64,000 nucleotides of DNA from Eukaryota sp. TZLM1-RC (GCA_040285825.1 JAUPSS010000013.1:248001-312000), one strand, 5' to 3'. Counted from the stretch's first letter, positions 31,914 through 42,554 are shown. Notes: generated by a model not told the origin, from the letters alone. Numbers and translations: made by a program.

Positions 31914-32652
31914 GAATAGTTAAATGTTCCACTCATCTGGTTGACTAGATGGTCCAAGATTTTTCTTTTGATTCTAAATCCAATTGTACATTCCTCCCAA
32001 AAAAATATAGCCAGGGCTAGAAAAAAATTAAATTGGCAATTAATTGGCTGTTCAAAATTCATATTAATCAATTATTGGCAATTTTGTTCAGCTTAGAATT
32101 ACATAGATTATGTTGGTGTTGTTTTAAACTATGCAATCAAAGACAGAATGTCAGAATTATACTGGATAATAATGGATAGTGTACATTTTGTTTAATGGTT
32201 GAAATTGGTGAGGGTGTTTCATCATCTGCAAAGTCTATGATCATTTACATTTCGTGTAAGTTGGTTATATTTCTCTTTAAATAGATGATATTCTTGCCAA
32301 AGCTGATTGACAACTTATACTGAAGATTGCCAATTAATTTCAACTTGGAAAATGGTACCAATCAATATTTGCAATTAATTGATAAGCAATTATTGTATTA
32401 ACCCGTTCAGGTTTTCCCACAAAGAAGGTGAATTCTGCTCAACTACAGCCCCCTTTTTGTTTTAGATAAAGTGTTACACGGCAAAAAGGTTGTAGAATAC
32501 GAGAAAATTTACAAAAAACACTAAATGTACAAACAAAAATATTAAAAAATACTAAAACGAAAAAAAAGAAATAGAAAAGACAATCAATGATATAATTGAC
32601 CCAAACAATCAAATAAAGAAAATAAATTAAATAATAAATTAAATGAATCAAA
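31914..32652. other. Intergenic, AT-rich
   Basis: Between the tRNA and the WD-repeat gene. Several AATTGGCAATTAATTG-type repeats lie near 32030-32090 and 32325-32395. No gene is seen. Confidence 0.45.
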
Positions 32653-35481
32653 TTAAATAATCTTTGTAATACAAATACACCCTTCTGCACCAGTGGAAAC
32701 CAAATGAGATTCTTCATCATTCTTCATGAGCAACAGAGAGGTTACTCTTGAATGGCACTTTATCCCATCTCTTTTGCCATCATCATGTGAGGAATTGATA
32801 ATGGAAATGTAACCGCTTTCATCTCCAAATACCAATATCTCATTAAGAGCACAACAATGAGATACATTGCATTCAGAAGAGAGAGTGACAGCAGTGGGTG
32901 AAGCAGAAGGTAGGGTTTGGGTAAACCAATCAATATTGATTGAAACTTCCGACGAAATTGATTGGTGACACGTCATTGATGATGTGTTGATGATTGAGTA
33001 GTTTCCGGTCGGATTACAGTATTCAGCGACTCTAATGTATTGGGAATCTGAAGACCAATCCAACGACTTGAATAACCCTTCAACATTTAGTTTTAAAGAT
33101 TTTTCAAAAACAATTTGCTCATTTTCAAATAAAAATATAACTAAATGAAAATTTGAAGTTAAAGCAGCAATAAAACTTCCTGTAGGGTCAAATTTAGTCA
33201 TCAATATTGACCCTGTCACGTCAGCAAAAGAAAACCAACGACAAACAGAGATTTCAGTATCAGAATGTTTTAATAGCACGAGTTGAGTGTTAGAAGAAGC
33301 AATTATAAAAGAATTAAAAGCAGAAATCGATTCCAAATAACAATTTAAATTTAATTCCATTTGTAATTGTCCTTTACAATTCCAACACTTCACTGTCCCA
33401 TCAGTTGCTGACGTAATGAAAAGGTCAGAAATACAAGACTTTTCAAGACCAGTGATACTGGGATGATCCTCACTTTCGTCAAGCGGGAGACCATGGGAAC
33501 TGTTTAAAATTTTGAATTGTGGAATCGTTGGATCAGAAATTAGTAAATGATTGGGTAATCTGATTGATTTAATCGAACCATCTGAAAGACAAGCAAGGAA
33601 AGTATCGACATCATGAGAGTCAATCAAGCACGTGATATATGATTGATTCGGTAGAATGACGCATCCAACATAATTAAGATCAAAAGTCCAAAATTTGATT
33701 GAACAATCATTTGATGACGTCACCAATAGTTCATTTTGACCCTTTCTGATTACAATCATCGACATAATATTCCCTTTATGACCTGAAACACTTTTAAACT
33801 TGCACTTTAATTTGCTTTTTCCTTTATCTCCAGGTTTTAATTCAAATAGATTACCCTCTGAACTACTGGCAATTACTGTTCCATTGGAAAAAGAAACAAT
33901 ATTTGTAACACAAGTAAAGGTATCCTTGTATTTGGCAGGATATTGAATGAGGGAGTTGCCGATTTCAGTAGACCAAAATGACACGTGTTTGAGTCCAAAA
34001 GTAAGGATCAAATTGAGCTCAGATGACGTGATGAAAAGAGCTTTTGTGGGAGTCGGTAGGGTTATTTTCGACAAGAGTTGATGTGACTCATAATCAATCA
34101 AAAATAATTGACCGTCATCTTGACCTAACGTGACCATTTTTGACCTACTCTTCGTGAATACACAGGACCTGATACCTCCTGAATGAGGAACCTTCATTGT
34201 AGTCAGTGTGTTTAGGTTTTCTGAATTCCAAATACTCAACACAGATTCTCTTGACTTCTCTTGACATTTTTGAACTGATGAAGTGTTTGATGACGTGTTT
34301 GATTGGGATAATTGACCGGAAGCAATGGTGATACCATCCTGATGTAGTGCAATGCACGATACAATAGAGCCGTGGGCGTGGTAAAATTTCGGCAACTTAC
34401 ATGTGTCAAAGGGATCAAAAACTTTGATTAAAGAGTCAGAACACGTGACAAGATGTCGATTCTTAGTAAATACCACTTTCCCATTTAAAAAAGCATGTCC
34501 GATCAAAAATGATGGATTGACTTCCTTTTTGACCTCTATTGCTTTTCTATTTATAGTAACATTCTGAGTTACACTCATTCTCAATAAACATCTGATACTC
34601 CAATGCAAAAACGACAAACTATCAAAAGAAAATGATTGATTTTTTGATTGATTTTTTGATTGAAGTGGTGACGTGGACAATAGCTCAATAATATTACGGT
34701 CTCGAGACTTTTGTTGAACTTTTTCCAACTTGCTTTGTCTAGATTTCAGTACTAATTCAGCTTCCAGTTGTTGATTACGTTGTGCCAGCTCATCACACGT
34801 CATCTTCACGTTTCTCAGCTCAGTCTTGTACCTCTTTGCCCTGCTAGCTTCATGTTGAAGGCGTACTTCAAGTGAAGAGGAAGAGGGAAGTAGGGGTGAA
34901 GGTGAAAGGTGATCAGCACGTGATTGATTAGGGGTCTGATTGGGAGTTTTAAACTGGCTGACGTGATCAACACGTGATTGATTAGGAGTTTTTGACTGTG
35001 TGTGATGACGCAATGCTGCGTTGGCAGTTTCCAGTTGTGACTTTAATTGATCTAATTGCTGTTGGTACTTGGCAAGTTGATCTTTGAACACTTTTCGTTC
35101 TTTTAACCACTTTGCTTCCGCTGATCCTTGGTTCTGTTGATGGTCTACTAGCACCTTTTCATGACGTCTTTGTATACGTTTAAGTGTCTGAACTTCGGAA
35201 AGGAGTGATTGACGTTCGATTTCTAGGGATGCCACTTTATCTTCAAGTTCAGCGATGAGGTTAACAGTGTGGGAAGAGTGTTTTAGTTGTGATTCTAACT
35301 GTTTATTCTGCTTGCGCGTATAACGCAAGGCTTTTTCGAGGGAAGCGATACGTTTGAGAGCAGCATCCTCAGAAGATTCTTGAAGAGATAAGCGGGATGG
35401 TGTTGGAGAAAAAGAGAGATCAGTGGCGAGAGGAACATGTTGAGTATGACTAGATGAAGGTGTAGTTGATAGATCTACCAT
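32653..35481 (-). CDS. EML-family WD40 protein with N-terminal lebercilin-like coiled coil
   Basis: 942 residues, ATG at 35481. Residues 38-160 form a coiled coil containing EVQTLKRIQRRHEKVLVDHQ, which resembles the lebercilin (LCA5) domain signature (E-TLK-LQRRQ-KAL). Residues 165-205 carry tandem KTPNQSR-type repeats, followed by a second coil (200-265). From about residue 320 the protein matches EML microtubule-associated proteins: HAHGSIVSCIALHQDGITIA followed by SGQ, then LSIWNSENLNTLTTM, a GQDDGQLFLID blade, SVSGHKGNIMSMIV, NDCSIKFWTF and VSTGAEGCI. This fits the tandem WD40 propellers of EMLs, although the HELP motif is weak. EMLs bind microtubules and lebercilin binds intraflagellar transport proteins, so a ciliary or microtubule role is inferred. 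Confidence 0.68.
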   Translation of the reverse strand: MVDLSTTPSSSHTQHVPLATDLSFSPTPSRLSLQESSEDAALKRIASLEKALRYTRKQNKQLESQLKHSSHTVNLIAELEDKVASLEIERQSLLSEVQTLKRIQRRHEKVLVDHQQNQGSAEAKWLKERKVFKDQLAKYQQQLDQLKSQLETANAALRHHTQSKTPNQSRVDHVSQFKTPNQTPNQSRADHLSPSPLLPSSSSLEVRLQHEASRAKRYKTELRNVKMTCDELAQRNQQLEAELVLKSRQSKLEKVQQKSRDRNIIELLSTSPLQSKNQSKNQSFSFDSLSFLHWSIRCLLRMSVTQNVTINRKAIEVKKEVNPSFLIGHAFLNGKVVFTKNRHLVTCSDSLIKVFDPFDTCKLPKFYHAHGSIVSCIALHQDGITIASGQLSQSNTSSNTSSVQKCQEKSRESVLSIWNSENLNTLTTMKVPHSGGIRSCVFTKSRSKMVTLGQDDGQLFLIDYESHQLLSKITLPTPTKALFITSSELNLILTFGLKHVSFWSTEIGNSLIQYPAKYKDTFTCVTNIVSFSNGTVIASSSEGNLFELKPGDKGKSKLKCKFKSVSGHKGNIMSMIVIRKGQNELLVTSSNDCSIKFWTFDLNYVGCVILPNQSYITCLIDSHDVDTFLACLSDGSIKSIRLPNHLLISDPTIPQFKILNSSHGLPLDESEDHPSITGLEKSCISDLFITSATDGTVKCWNCKGQLQMELNLNCYLESISAFNSFIIASSNTQLVLLKHSDTEISVCRWFSFADVTGSILMTKFDPTGSFIAALTSNFHLVIFLFENEQIVFEKSLKLNVEGLFKSLDWSSDSQYIRVAEYCNPTGNYSIINTSSMTCHQSISSEVSINIDWFTQTLPSASPTAVTLSSECNVSHCCALNEILVFGDESGYISIINSSHDDGKRDGIKCHSRVTSLLLMKNDEESHLVSTGAEGCICITKII

Positions 35482-35859
35482 TGCTTGTCTTTTAAGATGA
35501 AGAGCGCCGAATTTGATTGAATTCTATCGTACTGTCGATTTCCCTTATCAAGCATTCCCCTATGAAATTCACTCCTGTTTTCAACTTTCTTAGTGTCTAC
35601 TCACAGGCTGCAAGAGACATGTAGCATCATTTGACAAAGACAATCATAATCTTCATCAATGGGCTACCTCACTTAAATACAGCTAATGCTTTCACAGAAC
35701 AAAGCCTCGCGACTTGATGTATCTAAGTGGATCTATCAAATGCTACTAAGACATTTGTAGATCGGTCTCAAAAATTTTTCAAATAAACTAAAATCAAAAA
35801 CTCAAACTAAAATATCAGTGGTTCCAAAGTTTTTGTTTCTGTATATTCAGATTCCCTTT
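35482..35859. other. Intergenic
   Basis: Upstream region of the EML-like gene; no other gene is visible. Confidence 0.4.
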
Positions 35860-36290
35860 TCATCTCCTCAACAAAGCATCTGGGCAAATGTATCTTTCCG
35901 GCCACAATTCCGCTTTCTTCTTAATTTGAATACTTTTTGCAGCGGCAGTATCTCTGCCATATACTATTTGACACTCAGAACAAATACGCATCTTCCATGA
36001 GCCTGCTTGAATATTCTTGGCCATGCAACAACTTGACAGTTTGCTTGTATTAAATTCACTGGTTGACAAGTGCTTCACGTCTTTTGATAACACAACCATT
36101 TTCTGAAAGCCCTTGCTGATCCATATCAATTGATTTTTCGGCAATGAGAAGGGAAATTAGCAGAACCCACATCAAGATAGAGTTTATCAGGATGTCCAGC
36201 CAGCCTTTGAAATTTGTTGAGAGTCTCTCTGAACCGTCTCTCATTTCGTCTTCGGTTATCAAATTTAATTATTTTGATGCCGTAGGTTGG
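35860..36290 (-). pseudogene. Fanzor/TnpB-like RNA-guided nuclease remnant (C-terminal part)
   Basis: The minus strand encodes, across one frameshift or stop near 36140, pieces reading HPDKLYLDVGSANFPSHCRK, SARAFRKMVVLSKDVKHL, STSEFNTSKLSSCC, RICSEC and YGRDTAAAKSIQIKKK. The order E-x-x-TSK-x-x-x-C, C-x-x-C, then (N/G)RD-x-x-A-A-x-(N/S)I is the RuvC-II, zinc-finger and RuvC-III region of TnpB and its eukaryotic Fanzor relatives, with the catalytic Glu and last Asp retained. RuvC-I and the N-terminal domains are absent. It is therefore a dead piece. A terminal-repeat-like sequence lies immediately upstream. Confidence 0.68.
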
Positions 36291-36312
36291 AAAAGTGGGT
36301 TAAGATAAAGCG

Positions 36313-36370
36313 AATGAGGAAAAGTTGATTTATTTTCTATTCATAACATATAAGCCCTACGGCGCCAACA
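36313..36370 (+). repeat. Partial copy of the 92-bp terminal repeat
   Basis: GAATGAGGAAAAGTTGATTT through GGCGCCAACA matches the right two thirds of the terminal repeats at 59940-60031 and 61283-61374. The left third is replaced by unrelated sequence (GGGTTAAGATAAAG, itself repeated at about 36554). A decayed solo repeat is likely. Confidence 0.75.
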
Positions 36371-36652
36371 ATTTTCCATTTCTGGCGATTACTTTCCAAA
36401 TACACTTTCGTCCTGACCAAATTGCAATGGCTCAAATATTGGTTGAAATTTTGAACGGAATATTGGTTGGGAGAGTGTTTACTGGGTGAAGGTTTTGTCA
36501 TGTTGTTGCCGTTAGGTATTATGCTAGCTGTGTATATATGGGTTAGTTAAGGCGGGTTAAGATAAAGTTAATTTTATTTAATGTTATTCTATATACTTAG
36601 GTACTCACTAGTGAGGTACCTACACTACCTTCTCCCGTTTTCTTACTTAAAA
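36371..36652. other. Unassigned sequence
   Basis: Moderately GC-rich; contains a second GGGTTAAGATAAAG block. No gene is seen. Confidence 0.35.
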
Positions 36653-37045
36653 TTATGTATAATTGTTCTTCCGCTTCCTCTGCGGATAACGCTTTTGCTG
36701 AGGCACGGGGAGAGCCCGAGCTGCGTTGTTGGATTTAATAGATTTACGTTTTCTTTTATTTGGTTTCTTGTTAAATCGTTGATACGCTTCTGAATATCTG
36801 ATAGAATGGAGTGGTTCCTCGGTAGTATCTCCACCAAACCATCTTACAGTACAGAAGGGTCCTTGAGCAGTATTATACTCGTCAAGGATTTCCTCGGTGA
36901 CATGTTTACCTGAATCTGTGGCTGCGATGGCCCTAAGTAGATCGACGTCGTTAGGGTCGTCAGCGTTGTAAACTTTACAGTCCCTCTTAGATATTTTAGT
37001 TTGTTCACCAAAGTGAAAGTGATTTTGGCTCTTCTGACGAGCATT
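36653..37045 (-). pseudogene. Unnamed open frame without start, probably element-derived
   Basis: About 130 codons are open on the minus strand without an ATG at the beginning. The product is charged and protein-like: SKRDCKVYNADDPNDVDLLR, AIAATDSGKHVTEEILDEYN, CTVRWFGGDTTEEPLHSI, then a very basic tail (KKPNKRKRK, KRYPQRKRKNN). GC content is above its surroundings. An overlapping frame (37182-36844) is less convincing. I do not recognise it. A DNA-binding tail of a transposon or virus-like element protein is one possibility. Confidence 0.4.
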
Positions 37046-37447
37046 TTACAACGTTTGTGAGTGTATCCCATTTTCACAAGGGCTCTGTCAATGCAGAATT
37101 TTGAGAATTCTATCATAAATTTCTCCAAAAGAAGAAATTTCCAACTAGCCCAACTCATAATGATAAGAGATGGTAGCCTCAATCAGCAATTGCTTGTGAT
37201 AAAATGTTACTCATTATACTGCAGTTAATTTATTGTTTGACTTCACAATCAGAAGCAATGCAGACTTTTGAAAAGTTGAAGCATTAAAAGAAAAGATAGG
37301 AAAAGTAAATAAATTTATTAAAATATGACGAAATTGGAAACCATTGGTTTCATTCATAATTGTTGACTTTGCAAATATGAGATAATCGAAAAATGCAAAA
37401 AAATTAAATTTATAGTTCAATTCAAACCACCATTACAAAAAAATACT

Positions 37448-38503
37448 TTAAAATTGAGATTCCTGCTCCTTAATTGGGGGATTGACTACATCTGCATCAG
37501 GACAATACCTTCCAATAAAAGGCGTTTTGAAGCTGGAAATATCCAAATTTTCAGGTCCCACTGGGTAAAATTTGTGAAACTTGGCACCCTTGAGTGCCTC
37601 CTTCTCTGCTTCAGATTTGGCATCCCATATGTCGTTCTTCTTTTTCTTTGCACTTTCTTGCTTTTCCTTGGCTTCAGCAACAGTGGTTTGGATAGCCGAG
37701 CGTATTTTGTCCTTTAATTCACCAATAACAGCCTGGTCTGTCTCGTCACTAAAATTATCTTCAATTGTTTCTTCAATAATTTCATTAATATCATCATGCT
37801 TCCAATCAAAAGCGACATCAAACCCTTGATCATCATGGCTCACCTCGACAAAAACAGACGTCACCTCCTCTTCAGCCTTGGTTCGACCTGGTATTTGTAT
37901 GAAGGGCAGAGCGTATGTGTACTTTGTCTTCTTATCAACGGGGACACGGGAGAGAGCGGCTCTACGCTGAGTACACTTCAGTATCTGAATGCGGTTCTTG
38001 CGCATTGCTTTGTTGTGGGTTTCATAGTCTGTTTCCATGTAGGGAACCCAGTCTACCTTGAGCTTCCTCATGTGAGCTAGCTCTTCGTCAACGCTTTGTA
38101 TGGAGGAAAAGACAACGTACTGGGTGGGTGGATAAGCACATTCAACAGCGATTAGGGTCGGAATCATGACCATATCATCATCTACCATTTGGGGTTCGGT
38201 CTGGCCAAAAATGTAGACGCGAGGGACGTCTTTAAGACTTCCTTCGGTGAGAGCTTGTTCAAGGTTGGAAAAGTCCCAATCGATTTCAAAAATGCGATCG
38301 TAATTCTCCCATTCCTAAAGTAAGATGGGTTAAAGTAAAAGACAAACAGTTCCCACATAGTAAATGTCACGCCATCCTTCCCATTTGTTAAGTTCTTCTT
38401 CCCAAGTGCGACGAGGACGTTTCACCTTGGGTGTCATGGATTGAGAAAGTTTAGATTTAATAGCAGGTGTACTGAGTTTAGAGACTTTCTTTGTTTGTGG
38501 CAT
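37448..38503 (-). CDS. Conserved-looking protein of unknown family, 2 exons
   Basis: Exons 38503-38357 and 38314-37448 around a 42-nt GT-AG intron give 337 residues from the ATG at 38503. The intron restores a continuous WEEELNKWEGWRDIYY/EWENYDRIFEID reading. The basic N-terminus (residues 1-33, KRPRRTW) is followed by a globular part: VPRVYIFGQTEP, IPTLIAVECAYPPTQYVVFS, KVDWVPYMETDYETH, KCTQRRAALSRVP, an acidic helix (EIIEETIEDNFSDET), a lysine-rich coiled coil (EAKEKQESAKKKKND) and the C-terminal FYPVGPENLDISSFKTPFIG followed by RYCPDADVV. The motif density suggests an old eukaryotic family, but I cannot name it and assign no function. Confidence 0.75.
38315..38356 (-). other. 42-nt intron
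   Basis: GTGGGA...TTACTTTAG on the minus strand; joins DIYY to EWENY in phase 0. Confidence 0.75.
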
Positions 38504-38970
38504 AGAAGTATGTGTGGTAGTAGCGGAAGCAGTGATTATCTACAATTTTCATTTCTCTTCACAAACATCATAACCGTTTCATTTTGAGTAATATTTGAAG
38601 CATACTGGTGTCATGAATAAATTCCTTGCAAGTCATCACTTCCGATTTTTAGACCATTTGCATCTTGTTATGTATTTCGAACTTAGGCAGGTATTTAATG
38701 ATGTTGTATCGTGGCTTTTGTTTTCTTCAATGCAGAAGCAGTGCTTTAAGTTGTTCTTGAGTGGATTAAAAATCACATAATAAGGGTGATTGTAACATGC
38801 ACCAACAATCATTGTGCCGGATGTATTTTTCTCCACAGGAAACATTATTTCATTACAGCTTGAGCTGTAAAGCATTAGATAAAAACTACACTGATTTTAA
38901 GAAGCCTATAAAATTGAGAAATTGATAATTGAGAAATCCAACTACCCTTTGTTCAAATCTTATCAGCATC

Positions 38971-39435
38971 ATGTCTTCTCCTTTCAATCTTTTTGCGGAA
39001 GATATGCGGTCTACTGTTATGGAAGAGATGGGTAATCCTAATGAATCGATTCTCGAACGTGAAGTTGAACGACGATGGAATTCCTTGTCTCAGGCAGAAA
39101 AAAACGATTATGAGGAACAATACAATAACAGCGTTTCTAAATCTACGTCATCTCAAAGCATACCACCCAAGGCCAAACGAGCCTCTAAAAAATCCAAAAC
39201 CAAGACAGAAATCACTCCAAAAAAGCCCTTAACTCCTTGGATTTACTTCACAATGGAGACGCGGCCTATCATTCACAACGAGATGCCAGAGCTCAACAAC
39301 AACGACATTCTTCCTGAAATTTCTCTCCGTTGGAAGGCCATGACGGAAGAAGAAAAGCTTCCCTATGTGGAAAAAGCCTTAAAAGACAAGGAAAGATTTG
39401 CCGAGGAAACCAAATACTATGAAATGGGACCCTAG
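38971..39435 (+). CDS. Two-box HMG protein
   Basis: 154 residues from the ATG at 38971. The first HMG-like box (SPFNLFAEDMRSTVMEEMGN to NDYEEQYN) is short and divergent. A basic Ser/Lys-rich linker follows (PPKAKRASKKSKTKTE). The second box (KKPLTPWIYFTMETRPIIHN to YVEKALKDKERFAEE) keeps the P-x-x-P/W-Y-F-x-x-E-x-R and W-x-x-M-x-x-E-E-K pattern typical of HMGB proteins. HMGB proteins bend DNA without sequence specificity in chromatin and nucleolus. There is no acidic tail. The frame upstream of the ATG is open, but the ATG fits the box start best. Confidence 0.82.
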   Translation: MSSPFNLFAEDMRSTVMEEMGNPNESILEREVERRWNSLSQAEKNDYEEQYNNSVSKSTSSQSIPPKAKRASKKSKTKTEITPKKPLTPWIYFTMETRPIIHNEMPELNNNDILPEISLRWKAMTEEEKLPYVEKALKDKERFAEETKYYEMGP

Positions 39436-40745
39436 TTTTGTGTATATTTATTTTTAATTAGCTTATTTTGGTATTGTATTTGTAGAACTTAATAGAATAT
39501 ATGATATTTATTGAGGTTTCTTTTTATTGCTCCCAAAAAATTTGATCATTTCAGTTTTCCATCTTTAAATGGTTGCCAAGCATATTTATCTCCTCTAAGT
39601 GTAACCAAGAACATACATCAAACAAATTTCACTGTTTGTTCTCAAGAATATTTCATACTTGTTAAAGGAAATCCAGATTAATAAATTGATCTTGATTAAT
39701 ATAGTATAATTTGTTATCAAATGATTTATTCAAAAGTCCCAAATAGCTATCTCTAGAAATATCAGAAATAATAAAAATACATGAACTTTTTTCGATTCAT
39801 ATTATGTCTTTTTCATTTTCCAATTTTCACAAATACAACACAAACATGTCAGTGTTTGTTGTGGTGAAAGTAAATGTTCGTATACCAGCGTGTAATAACA
39901 ATTCTGTTTTTTGTATCACTAGCAACAAGGTTTGAAGCTAATGGTTCCTTCAGAACTTTGCTTTTAACAAACATGATATGGTTGATAAAGCGATGTTTGA
40001 TTTAGATTTATTTATTCAAATGCAAGTCAATAAATTTGCAACGAAATTTTACATTATACTCGAACTATTACTGATTCAAATATAGAAATTTGAACAAATT
40101 GAGTTGATGGAAATATGTTTATCGTGTCCATCAAGAGATGCAGACACTCAAAAGCATCTACAATGATGTAAAATTTTCAATCATAACACTTTATTCTAAG
40201 ACAACACAAACAGCTTCTGTTGAATTCAGCCTAGAATGATATTTAGGAAACAATATTTAAAACGCTGCAATTACAATTGCTTCATCAAAATCGGTTTTTT
40301 CCTTTCAGTTACCATGAAAAGGTCCTTGATATGAGCCCAAGAACCAAACCAATTGTTGATATATATTAATAGTTCTTAGCCATTGTATTGATTTTATTTA
40401 TTTTAGCGCTCAAGTCATGCTTTAACACCATAAAATCAACACTCCCTAATTCATCAAAGACATTCAGTGAGATCCTATATTGTTTTTGCTGCTCTTTTTG
40501 TTACTTTTTTGTTATTCCATCGCAACATGCTTTAATAACAAAGAGAAAAACTGAAAGCTGAGTCGTCTCTGTTTCTGCATTTTTTTTACAAATTTCAATG
40601 TATTTGTGCATATTATTTATTTATTCTTTATAAACTTCCAAAATATTCTTTACAATTTTTGGATTTTGTTCAACTTCCACCAAAACTACCCATCCAAAAA
40701 TACTTTATAAATCACAAAAAAACTGTACAAAAACGGTAGAACCTA
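39436..40745. other. 1.3-kb AT-rich intergenic region
   Basis: Convergent 3' ends of the HMG and HSP70 genes. No coding frame with recognisable motifs and no tRNA is seen. Confidence 0.5.
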
Positions 40746-42554
40746 CTAATAATCATAATCATCATCATTGCTATCACTTTCCGAAGTTTCACCACTGTAA
40801 CCTGTATTAATTTCGTTCATTCTTGCTGAATTCAAACACCTTATATTCGAATCAACTTTAAAAATAGCTTCACTTCCATTTGCCTCTATCAGAGCTGAAA
40901 CTTCAATGAGACCATCTGCGGTTACCCTGATTGTTTCATTGATTTTAGCTTGGCCTGCTGGCAATGGTGGGATATTGGAAACAGTGTACTGGCCGACTGA
41001 GTTACAAAATTGACATTCTTTTTGGGAATGATAATCAGCATTGGTTTCACACTCAACGAGGTTCAAAACCACTTGAAACTGGTTGTCTTCTTTGGTTTTG
41101 AATTTTTGGCCAGCTTTGCATGGTAACTCAGTACCTCTGTTTAGTAGAAATTTGACACCGTCTTTATGCCGAATGGCCAAAGAGCGATTTAAAACATCTT
41201 TCAACACCAACTCTTTTACTTCACCTCCCTGGGATGTCAAATGCGCAAAGTAAGCAGCACCCTGTGCAACGGCCTGATCCTTGTTGATAGATTCACATGG
41301 AGCTTTATGGAAAATTTCCTGAATGATTTCATGAATTTTTGGAATTCTGGTCGAGCCTCCAACTAGTAGAATTATGTCAATTTCTTCAGGAGTCAAATTG
41401 ACCAACCCTAATGTAGAATGAATGGTTCTCCTACACCTATCAAATATCTCAGCCGAGCATTCTTCCAACATTTCCCGAGTGATGGTCACACGCACGGGGT
41501 TATCTTCAGACAAGAACACCCTTTGAGAAACAAAGTCTACATGGTTTAATTCGGATAACTGATGCTTCACCTCTACCAATTCCCTTTTCAGCTTTAGCCT
41601 ATTCTGTTTTTTCTTTTTTGTTACTTTTTCCTGATTTAGGCTTAAATTATTTAAAATTGGTGCTTCGACTCTATCAAAACACTCAATTACATTATAAACA
41701 TCATCCCCATGCTCCTCGATACATTCTCCAATGACCATATCTACCAATGCGTTATCAATATCCATTCCTCCAGTTCTAGCATCACCACCAACTGCCAGCA
41801 CTTTAACAACAGGGCATGACGTGTCATCATCATGGTACAGATGTGCAATTGTACAATCAAGCGTCCCTCCGCCAAGGTCAAATACCAATATTTTCTTATT
41901 ATTCACGCTTGGATGAATAAATTTATAAGAAAGTATAGCAGCTGTTGGCTCATTAACTAGTCTCACAGACTGGATTCCTGCCAGACTTGCTGCATTTCTT
42001 GTATTACGACGCTGAGTTTCGTTGAAGTTGTAGGGCACTGTAATGACGGCGCCGCTTACCTTGGCATTGAACCTTACTTCAGCAGTGTGTTTCAGCTTCT
42101 TTAAAACTTCGGCACTAATCTGCTCAGGACAAAAGGTAGTGGGAGTGGGGTTAGTGTTGGGGTTGGGAAGATTGACTTGGACAAGGGGAGAGTCCTGGTA
42201 TGGGTCCTTGACAATCATGAATGGCCATCGTTTGAGGTCTTCTTGCACAGAACTATCACTATATTTCTTTCCAATGATGCGTTTAATCTCATACACAGTG
42301 TTTGCCGGGTCTTGAGCAAGCTGGTTTTCAGCAGATTCACCAACCAAGGTGGAAAAAGTAGGAGACTTCTTACTGGCCTTCCAAGATACAATAGAGGGTG
42401 TAAGATGCTTGCCTGTACTAGGGTCTTGGGCCACTTGTAGTTCATCAGGGAGTTGAGCAGTGTGGGTGGCTGATTGATTAAAACTATGGTATCGGGAAGC
42501 ACATGAGTAAGTGGTGCCAAGATCAATACCAATGGTTATATCTTCATTGTCCAT
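40746..42554 (-). CDS. Divergent HSP70-family chaperone
   Basis: 602 residues from the ATG at 42554 (MDNEDITIGIDLGTTYSCAS). All ATPase signatures are present: IGIDLGTTYS (phosphate 1), ILVFDLGGGTLDCTI (phosphate 2, near residue 222), VNEPTAAILSY and ILLVGGSTRIPKI (adenosine site, near 400). Odd features: a lysine-rich insertion between residues 305 and 345 (KVTKKKKQNRLKLKRELVEV) in the ATPase lobe, a short C-terminus that includes CQFC-containing substrate-domain sequence, and an acidic tail ending DDDYDY instead of the cytosolic EEVD or an ER-retention signal. It is probably a specialised cytosolic or nuclear HSP70 that does not use EEVD-binding TPR co-chaperones. A further 20 residues are open upstream but start at a non-ATG codon. 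Confidence 0.93.
   Translation of the reverse strand: MDNEDITIGIDLGTTYSCASRYHSFNQSATHTAQLPDELQVAQDPSTGKHLTPSIVSWKASKKSPTFSTLVGESAENQLAQDPANTVYEIKRIIGKKYSDSSVQEDLKRWPFMIVKDPYQDSPLVQVNLPNPNTNPTPTTFCPEQISAEVLKKLKHTAEVRFNAKVSGAVITVPYNFNETQRRNTRNAASLAGIQSVRLVNEPTAAILSYKFIHPSVNNKKILVFDLGGGTLDCTIAHLYHDDDTSCPVVKVLAVGGDARTGGMDIDNALVDMVIGECIEEHGDDVYNVIECFDRVEAPILNNLSLNQEKVTKKKKQNRLKLKRELVEVKHQLSELNHVDFVSQRVFLSEDNPVRVTITREMLEECSAEIFDRCRRTIHSTLGLVNLTPEEIDIILLVGGSTRIPKIHEIIQEIFHKAPCESINKDQAVAQGAAYFAHLTSQGGEVKELVLKDVLNRSLAIRHKDGVKFLLNRGTELPCKAGQKFKTKEDNQFQVVLNLVECETNADYHSQKECQFCNSVGQYTVSNIPPLPAGQAKINETIRVTADGLIEVSALIEANGSEAIFKVDSNIRCLNSARMNEINTGYSGETSESDSNDDDYDY

Noticed and set aside
32439-32720. 93-codon minus-strand frame overlapping the end of the EML-like gene
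   Set aside because: Phe/Tyr-rich translation of low-complexity DNA, overlapping a real gene in another frame.
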